From contig JASHWA010000222.1 of the NCBI GenBank assembly GCA_030044325.1, positions 1 through 6,940 on the forward strand: a stretch of 6,940 bases of DNA. Direction: 5' to 3'. Each line of letters begins with the position of its first letter. The stretch's first letter is position 1. The DNA is from Bryobacteraceae bacterium (GTDB taxonomy: Bacteria; Acidobacteriota; Terriglobia; Bryobacterales; Bryobacteraceae). Of this stretch, positions 1-5,850 are shown piece after piece. The notes under the pieces were generated by a model. It was given only the letters and a program-made list of their open reading frames with translations. It had not been told where the DNA came from and did not search any database. Made by a program: the position numbers and the translations under genes.

Positions 1-240
1 GTTTTGCTGCGTGGGTCCGACGATATTGAGGCCGCGGGCGCGATAGCGATCGACGATGCCGTCGACCAGCGGCGCCTCGGGGCCGACGACGGTGAGATCG
101 GCTTCGACGTTTTCGGCGAGTTCGGCGATCTGGGCGATTCCGGGATTGCCGGGCCAGGCGAAGATTTTGTGGCCTTCGAGCGCAAGGCGCCAGGCGATGG
201 CGTGCTCGCGACCGCCGCCGCCGATGACGAGGATCTTCAC
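1..240 (-). CDS. purD: Phosphoribosylamine-glycine ligase (GAR synthetase), N-terminal 80 residues, partial
   Basis: PurD joins glycine to 5-phosphoribosylamine with ATP, giving glycinamide ribonucleotide, in cytoplasmic de novo purine synthesis. Read leftward from a GTG at 240-238, the protein begins VKILVIGGGGREHAIAW, the family's N-domain glycine-rich loop plus the REHA motif. It continues with PGNPGIA (about residues 30-36) and DLTVVGPEAPLVDG (about 48-61), then reaches GPT near residue 76. The window ends at codon 80, just before the expected LEGSK region, so the ATP-grasp part is missing. The GTG start is supported by a GAGG at 254-251, ten bases upstream, and by exact agreement with the family N-terminus. 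One oddity is that the stretch between PGNPG and DLTVVGPE is about 16 residues shorter than in E. coli PurD. The gene is transcribed divergently from mnmG. The family assignment is secure; activity of the shortened N-domain is unknown. Confidence 0.93.
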   Translation of the reverse strand, partial: MKILVIGGGGREHAIAWRLALEGHKIFAWPGNPGIAQIAELAENVEADLTVVGPEAPLVDGIVDRYRARGLNIVGPTQQN

Positions 241-272
241 GATGCGCTGGCCTCAAATCCCCTGAGACTGGC

Positions 273-281
273 ATCATAGCA
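273..281 (-). promoter_or_regulatory. Putative extended -10 promoter for purD
   Basis: Read on the minus strand, 281-273 is TGCTATGAT: a TATGAT hexamer (5 of 6 to TATAAT) preceded by TG at the extended -10 position. No good -35 hexamer lies 16-18 bases upstream, which is acceptable for extended -10 promoters. Transcription would start near 266, giving a leader of about 26 bases that contains the GAGG ribosome site at 254-251. It is the best promoter-like match in the 52-base gap between purD and mnmG, but it rests on motif reading only. Confidence 0.45.
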
Positions 282-283
282 TT

Positions 284-289
284 AAGGTG
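284..289 (+). promoter_or_regulatory. Shine-Dalgarno site that decides the mnmG start
   Basis: AAGGTG at 284-289 is complementary to the 3' end of 16S rRNA. It lies three bases before the ATG at 293 counted from its last base, or five counted from the AAGG core. An in-frame GTG at 287 sits inside this motif and has no Shine-Dalgarno sequence of its own upstream, so the ATG at 293 is preferred. Confidence 0.6.
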
Positions 290-292
290 CAA

Positions 293-2104
<1,812 letters not shown>

Positions 2105-2713
2105 ATGTTTAGGGATCAGGTGATTTCCGAGTGGGCGAGGTTCGGTAGGCTATCCGACGAGCAGGTTTCCGCTTTGGAGCGCCACTATGAGCTGCTCAAG
2201 CAGTGGAATGAACGGATGAACCTGACTCGAATGACAAGTATCGAGGAGACAATCCGATTTCACTATTGTGAGTCGATGTTTATGGGTACGGTGCTTCCTT
2301 ATGGGGCGTTGTCGATTGCTGACATCGGGTCTGGCGCGGGGTTTCCGGGTATTCCGTTGGCGATTATCCGACCGGAATGCACGGTCGTCCTGATTGAATC
2401 GAATCAGCGAAAATCGGTGTTTCTGCGCGAGAGTTGCAGGTTTGTACCCAACGCTTCCGTGATTTGTTCGCGGGCCGAGGACGTTTCGGGCAGTTACGAT
2501 TGGGTGGTATCGCGCGCGGTGGGTGTTGAAGACGTTCTTCGCGCGCGGTTGGCACCGAGGACTGCAGTCCACATGAGCGGGTCGGACGCCGCGCGATTAC
2601 CACAGGTGGACCGCGTGATTCCGATGCCATGGGGGGATCAAAGGGTGATCGCAATGTTCCAAACGTTCCACGTGGAACATACCAACATGGAACAAACCAA
2701 GCCTACGTGTTAA
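2105..2713 (+). CDS. rsmG: 16S rRNA (guanine-527-N7) methyltransferase RsmG (GidB)
   Basis: RsmG uses S-adenosylmethionine to methylate N7 of G527 in the 530 loop of 16S rRNA. In other bacteria, its loss gives low-level streptomycin resistance. The 202-residue protein has the conserved LKQWNERMNLT (31-41) and the SAM-binding motif DIGSGAGFPGIPLA (73-86). It also has an acidic ESN (98-100) after the second strand, the SRAED region (122-126) and VVSRAVG (134-140). The ATG directly follows the mnmG stop, and an AGG three bases upstream is too close to be ideal, so re-initiation by ribosomes leaving mnmG is likely. The protein normally ends at the strand seen here as RVIAMF (180-185). The further 17 or so residues (QTFHVEHTNM onward) are unlike the family, and the DNA encoding them contains the parS site. 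The stop is TAA at 2711-2713. Confidence 0.95.
   Translation: MFRDQVISEWARFGRLSDEQVSALERHYELLKQWNERMNLTRMTSIEETIRFHYCESMFMGTVLPYGALSIADIGSGAGFPGIPLAIIRPECTVVLIESNQRKSVFLRESCRFVPNASVICSRAEDVSGSYDWVVSRAVGVEDVLRARLAPRTAVHMSGSDAARLPQVDRVIPMPWGDQRVIAMFQTFHVEHTNMEQTKPTC
2655..2694. repeat. Degenerate parS copies flanking the central parS
   Basis: The block around the central parS is rich in the half-site. TGTTCC occurs at 2655-2660 and starts a 16-base stretch (2655-2670) matching the parS consensus at 10 of 16 positions, with the left half intact. GGAACA at 2689-2694 ends another 16-base stretch (2679-2694) that also matches at 10 of 16, with the right half intact. The two intact halves point outward around the central site. 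They may be decayed parS copies or weak ParB contacts. Chance and coding constraint are alternatives. Confidence 0.45.
2664..2679. other. parS: parS centromere site (ParB-binding) within the 3' end of rsmG
   Basis: The 16 bases CGTTCCACGTGGAACA contain a perfect 14-base palindrome at 2665-2678, GTTCCACGTGGAAC. They match the chromosomal parS form TGTTCCACGTGGAACA, described from Pseudomonas and close to those of Caulobacter and Bacillus, at 15 of 16 positions. The site lies 63 bases upstream of the parA start and in the same operon as parB, the usual neighbourhood for parS. It is read through as codons for Thr-Phe-His-Val-Glu-His of RsmG. ParB would load here as a CTP-dependent clamp and spread, and ParA would move the resulting complex. 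ParB spreading could also affect parAB expression, though that is inference. Confidence 0.9.
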
Positions 2714-2741
2714 CATTGCGAGTTGAATTAGGAAAGCTGAC

Positions 2742-3536
2742 GTGGGGAAAACGATCGCGATTACGAACCAGAAGGGTGGTGTAGGGAAGACCACCACGGC
2801 TATCAACTTGGGCGCCTCCCTCGCTGCAAACGACCTTCGAGTCTTGTTAGTGGATTCAGATCCGCAGGGCAACTCCACGACTGGGCTTGGAATCGAGAAA
2901 AAACCTGAGAATCTGACGTTCTACGATGCACTACTTCAGGGGGTGGCGCTGAGCGACGCAATTGTTCGAACAGAGTGCGAGGGGTTGGACGTCGTTCCAG
3001 CCGATAAGAACCTGGTTGGGGCGAACCTGGATATGGTTGACCTACCGGACCGCGAGCTTCGGCTTCAGCGCGCGCTTGAACCGGTGCGGGGGGAATATTC
3101 TTATATTCTGATCGACTGCCCGCCCGCGCTCGATCTATTAACACTAAACGCCTTGGTTGCTGCCGACTCTGTCCTTATTCCTATCCAGTGCGAGTTCTTT
3201 GCGCTGGAGGGAATTTCCCAGCTTATGGATACGATAGATCGGGTTCGCGAAGGCTTTTCCCACCCCCTGGCAATCGAAGGGATTCTGCTAACAATGTATG
3301 ACGACCGCACCAATCTGGCACGTCAAGTTGCCGAGGATCTGAAGGAATTCTTCTCCGAAGACGTGTTTTCGACTGTCATTCCAAGAAGCGTTCGCCTGGC
3401 CGAAGCGCCCAGCTACGGCAAACCGATTCTGATGTATGACCCACGGTCACGTGGAGCGGAAAGCTACATAAAGCTGGCTAAGGAGATCCTCGAAAATGAA
3501 CACCGCAAACGAAAAACATCGCAAGGCGTTGGGTAA
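2742..3536 (+). CDS. parA: Chromosome-partitioning ATPase ParA (Soj)
   Basis: ParA is a deviant Walker ATPase. ATP-bound dimers coat the nucleoid, and ParB-parS complexes trigger hydrolysis, so the newly copied origin regions are pulled apart. The 264-residue protein, a normal length for chromosomal Soj, begins MGKTIAITNQ. It carries the deviant Walker A KGGVGKTT (11-18, with signature lysine K11 and K16), switch-region DSDPQGN (38-44) and Walker B ILIDCPP (122-128). Conserved C-terminal segments include IPRSVRLAEAPSYGKPI (213-229). It lacks the N-terminal helix-turn-helix of plasmid type Ia ParA, so it is of the chromosomal type. The start is the GTG at 2742, with AGGAAAG at 2730-2736 suitably spaced and the family N-terminus directly following. 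It begins 28 bases after rsmG, and its last 41 bases overlap parB in another frame. Confidence 0.97.
   Translation: MGKTIAITNQKGGVGKTTTAINLGASLAANDLRVLLVDSDPQGNSTTGLGIEKKPENLTFYDALLQGVALSDAIVRTECEGLDVVPADKNLVGANLDMVDLPDRELRLQRALEPVRGEYSYILIDCPPALDLLTLNALVAADSVLIPIQCEFFALEGISQLMDTIDRVREGFSHPLAIEGILLTMYDDRTNLARQVAEDLKEFFSEDVFSTVIPRSVRLAEAPSYGKPILMYDPRSRGAESYIKLAKEILENEHRKRKTSQGVG
3480..3485 (+). promoter_or_regulatory. Shine-Dalgarno site for parB inside parA
   Basis: AAGGAG at 3480-3485 is a near-perfect ribosome site, ten bases before the parB ATG at 3496 and inside the parA coding sequence. It settles the parB start. It also shows that parB can be initiated independently of ribosomes finishing parA, 41 bases upstream of the parA terminus. 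Confidence 0.75.
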
Positions 3537-4368
3537 GGGACTCTCTTCGCTGCTGCCGGCGCGGCCGGCTCCAACGTCGCCCGTGGAAACACCGGGGAGG
3601 CTTCCGATCGAGGCAATCGAACCTAATCCGATGCAGCCCCGAACCGTTTTCGATCACGCCGCTTTGGAGGAACTTGCCAACTCCGTCCGCGAGCACGGAG
3701 TGATTCAGCCGCTGATCGTCCGCAAGACTGGTGCGGGATACCAGATCGTCGCCGGCGAACGACGGTGGCGTGCGGCGCAAAAAGTCGGATTGAAAGAAGT
3801 GCCGGTCGTCATCCATGAAGTCACCGATCCACAATTGCTTGAACTGGCGCTCATCGAGAACATCCAGCGGGAGGACTTGGGCGCGATGGAGGTTGCGCGG
3901 GCATTCGAGCGGCTGAACACGGAACTCGGATTATCGCAGGAGCAGATAGCCCGGAGGACGGGTAAGGATCGCGCCTCCGTGGCGAATTATCTCCGGCTTT
4001 TGAAGTTGCCTGAGCGGGTCCAGGCTCTGTTGCAGGCCTCGCGGCTGTCGATGGGGCACGCGAAGGCAATTCTCGGGTTGCCGGACGAAGCCTCCCAGGT
4101 GCAGATCGGGGAGCGGGCGGCTGCCCAGGGCTTATCCGTCAGGCAGGTGGAAACCATCGTTCACGAACTCACGTCCGATCGTGTTCGAAAGAAAACGGAC
4201 AAGCCGGAGGACCCCAACGTTCGGGCCGCAGTGGACGAACTTCAGAGCGCGCTCGGCACCAAAGTTCGAATCGTCGAAGTGAATGAACAGCGCGGGCGGA
4301 TCGAGATCGAGTATTACTCGCAGGATCAGCTGGAGCGCCTGTATCAGCGGCTTCTCGGAAAAGAATGA
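3496..4368 (+). CDS. parB: Chromosome-partitioning protein ParB (Spo0J), CTP-dependent DNA clamp
   Basis: ParB binds parS, closes into a CTP-dependent sliding clamp, spreads along neighbouring DNA and stimulates ParA. The 290-residue protein is of usual length. Near the N-terminus KALGKGLSSLL (10-20) is the conserved ParA-activating segment. The CTP-binding domain follows, with IEPNPMQPR (41-49), a PLIVR strand (72-76), GERRWRAA (87-94) and ENIQREDL (121-128). A helix-turn-helix parS-binding region spans roughly 145-200, including LSQEQIARRTGKDRASVANY (146-165). After a short linker, the C-terminal dimerisation part covers about 240-290. The start at 3496 is fixed by AAGGAG ten bases upstream and by the family N-terminus. 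parB overlaps parA by 41 bases, and its probable target site is 0.8 kb upstream in rsmG. Four bases separate its stop from the convergent tRNA gene, and no clear terminator is seen. Confidence 0.97.
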   Translation: MNTANEKHRKALGKGLSSLLPARPAPTSPVETPGRLPIEAIEPNPMQPRTVFDHAALEELANSVREHGVIQPLIVRKTGAGYQIVAGERRWRAAQKVGLKEVPVVIHEVTDPQLLELALIENIQREDLGAMEVARAFERLNTELGLSQEQIARRTGKDRASVANYLRLLKLPERVQALLQASRLSMGHAKAILGLPDEASQVQIGERAAAQGLSVRQVETIVHELTSDRVRKKTDKPEDPNVRAAVDELQSALGTKVRIVEVNEQRGRIEIEYYSQDQLERLYQRLLGKE

Positions 4369-4372
4369 CGGC

Positions 4373-4449
4373 TGGTGCCGGCGGCAGGAGTCGAACCTGC
4401 GACCTACGGATTATGAGACCGTCGCTCTAACCACCTGAGCTACACCGGC
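4373..4449 (-). tRNA. tRNA with anticodon CAU: probably elongator Met (Ile2 possible)
   Basis: Read on the minus strand from 4449 to 4373, this folds as a complete 77-base tRNA with encoded CCA. The acceptor stem has seven pairs (G1-C72 to G7-C66, with one U-G at 6-67) and discriminator A73. The D stem is GCTC/GAGC with G18G19 in the loop. The T stem is GCAGG/CCTGC with TTCGACT in the loop. The anticodon loop is CTCATAA, giving anticodon CAU. The G1-C72 pair and the lack of three G-C pairs in the anticodon stem rule out initiator fMet. Elongator Met and the lysidine-modified isoleucine tRNA share this anticodon and are not separable by eye. The anticodon stem closes on a U31-U39 mismatch. The 3' end faces the end of parB. 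Confidence 0.95.
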
Positions 4450-4458
4450 GTAACTACC

Positions 4459-4488
4459 AGCCTAGGGTGAGGAAACGGGTATTGTCAA
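4459..4488 (-). promoter_or_regulatory. Putative sigma70-type promoter of the CAU tRNA
   Basis: On the minus strand, 4488-4483 reads TTGACA, a perfect -35 hexamer. After an 18-base spacer, 4464-4459 reads TAGGCT, which keeps the most conserved TA....T positions of the -10 but only 3 of 6 in total. Initiation would fall near 4452, just ahead of the mature tRNA 5' end at 4449. The -35 and the location are convincing; the -10 is weak. Confidence 0.5.
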
Positions 4489-4544
4489 GATAAAAGGTAA
4501 TAAGGTATGTATATCTGTTAATGCCGACAAAACAGTGGCTGGTC

Positions 4545-4550
4545 TACAAT
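4545..4550 (+). promoter_or_regulatory. Putative -10 box giving a leaderless wzt-like transcript
   Basis: TACAAT at 4545-4550 matches TATAAT at 5 of 6 positions and lies seven bases before the GTG start at 4558. A CCGACA (4 of 6 to TTGACA) stands at 4524-4529, with a short 15-base spacer. Initiation would fall on or next to the start codon. This would explain why no Shine-Dalgarno sequence is visible before that gene. Confidence 0.35.
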
Positions 4551-4557
4551 CGCAATA

Positions 4558-5850
4558 GTGTCCGGTCCTGCGGCCGCATTCACGGGTGTTTCGAAAAGCT
4601 ACGCGATTTACGCCGCTCCCGGCGATCGTCTGAAGGAGCTGGCGACGCTGAACCGGCGGCGATTCCATTCCGATTACTGGGCGCTGCGCGAGATTACGTT
4701 TGAGATCGGGCGCGGCGAAACATTCTGCGTGGTGGGCGAAAACGGCTCGGGAAAAAGCACGCTGTTGCAGATCTGCGCGGGTATTCTGGAGCCCACCACG
4801 GGGACGGCCGAGGTGAACGGGAGGGTTGCGGCGCTGCTCGAGCTGGGGTCCGGGTTCAATCCCGAATTTTCCGGGCGGGAGAATGTCTATCTGAACGGCG
4901 CGATTCTGGGGCTTTCGACCAAAACCATGGACCAGCGCTTCAAGGAGATCCAGGCGTTCGCCGAAATCGGCGATTTTATCGAGCAGCCGGTGAAGACCTA
5001 TTCGAGCGGGATGACCGTGAGGCTGGCGTTCGCGGTTGCGATTCATCTCGATCCGGAAATTCTGCTGGTGGATGAAGCGCTATCGGTGGGCGACGTTTAC
5101 TTCCGGCAGCGCTGTATGCGCAAGGTGCACGAGCTGCGGCGGCGCGGGGTCACGATTGTGTTTGTTTCGCATTCGACCGGCGACGTGAAGGCGATCGGCG
5201 ACCGTGCCATGTGGCTGGACCGAGGCGTGATGCGTGCCATCGGAAAGCCGGAGCTGGTGGTGAGCCAATATCTGGCGGCGATGGGTGAAAAAGACGCGCG
5301 CTATCTGGCGCATGACTCCGTCGCGGCGGGCGAGCATCACGCGCCTGCGGAGATTGTCGATGAGATCCCCAACATCGATCATCGCTTCGGAGATAAACGC
5401 GCGGAGATCGTCGGGATCTCGGTGTGCGATGAATCCGGCCGCAAGCTTTCCTCCCTGTCGCCGAACACGACAATTGTGGTGAGGATCACTGCGCGGGCGA
5501 AGGCGAACCTGGAGCGTCCCAACGTCGGGTTCATGTTCCGGAATCACCTGGGCGTGGATTTCGCGGGCACCAATACGACGCGCGAAGGGCACGCGCTGGG
5601 GCCGATGCCGGCCGGCGAAGTTTGGACGGTGGATTTTTATATCGACCTTCCGTGCCTGTACGCGTCGATCTTTTCCTTTTCGCCTGCGATCGCGGATGGG
5701 ACGCTGGAGCACTACGCGATTTGCGACTGGATCGACAATGCGGTGGTGCTGCCGATGGACCCGCTGGGTGCGCCGATCTACGGTCAGATGCACCTCGCCT
5801 GCCGGGTGCAGGTGAATTCACGAATCGGCGCGGGAGCTCCGGTGTTGTGA
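4558..5850 (+). CDS. Polysaccharide ABC exporter ATPase, Wzt type with C-terminal carbohydrate-binding domain
   Basis: This is the nucleotide-binding subunit of an ABC exporter that moves lipid-linked glycans (O-antigen or similar) across the inner membrane. It would pair with a Wzm-type permease. The 430-residue protein has the subfamily opening VSKSYAIYAAPGDRLKEL (11-28). Walker A GENGSGKST is at 60-68, and LELGSGFNPEFSGRENV (94-110), typical of polysaccharide exporters, follows. The signature is YSSGM (148-152), Walker B is ILLVDEAL (168-175), and the H-loop histidine is in VSH (203-205). Residues from about 280 to 420 form a beta-rich domain resembling Wzt-C, which in E. coli O8/O9a binds the modified glycan end; LGVDFAGTNT (331-340) is characteristic. 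The start is GTG 4558, the only start codon between the in-frame stop at 4519 and the conserved N-terminus; no Shine-Dalgarno is visible. It overlaps the next gene by 4 bases. No permease gene is adjacent. Wzt or TagH-like naming is equally possible. Confidence 0.93.
   Translation: MSGPAAAFTGVSKSYAIYAAPGDRLKELATLNRRRFHSDYWALREITFEIGRGETFCVVGENGSGKSTLLQICAGILEPTTGTAEVNGRVAALLELGSGFNPEFSGRENVYLNGAILGLSTKTMDQRFKEIQAFAEIGDFIEQPVKTYSSGMTVRLAFAVAIHLDPEILLVDEALSVGDVYFRQRCMRKVHELRRRGVTIVFVSHSTGDVKAIGDRAMWLDRGVMRAIGKPELVVSQYLAAMGEKDARYLAHDSVAAGEHHAPAEIVDEIPNIDHRFGDKRAEIVGISVCDESGRKLSSLSPNTTIVVRITARAKANLERPNVGFMFRNHLGVDFAGTNTTREGHALGPMPAGEVWTVDFYIDLPCLYASIFSFSPAIADGTLEHYAICDWIDNAVVLPMDPLGAPIYGQMHLACRVQVNSRIGAGAPVL

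Noticed and set aside
287..292. GTG at 287 as alternative mnmG start, adding two residues
   Set aside because: The GTG lies within the AAGGTG Shine-Dalgarno motif and has no ribosome site of its own. The ATG at 293 is correctly placed.
3447..3455. TCACGTGGA in parA, resembling the parS core
   Set aside because: It has the CACGTG centre but only about 9 of 16 positions match parS and the outer arms are wrong. It is better explained by ParA codons.
4355..4380. Possible intrinsic terminator between parB and the tRNA (CGGC-TGGT-GCCG with T-rich DNA on the minus strand)
   Set aside because: The stem is only four pairs, half of it belongs to the tRNA acceptor end, and the T-run is interrupted and lies within parB. 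It is too weak to annotate.
4482..4511. Plus-strand promoter TTGTCA with TATGTA for the wzt-like gene
   Set aside because: The -35 is fair (5 of 6), but the -10 matches only three positions and the same bases form the better TTGACA of the tRNA promoter on the other strand. The TACAAT at 4545 is a better -10 match.
4521..4703. ATG-initiated 60-codon frame starting in the tRNA-wzt gap
   Set aside because: It lies in a different frame from the ABC ATPase and overlaps its conserved N-terminus. It has no ribosome site, and its product resembles nothing I recognise.
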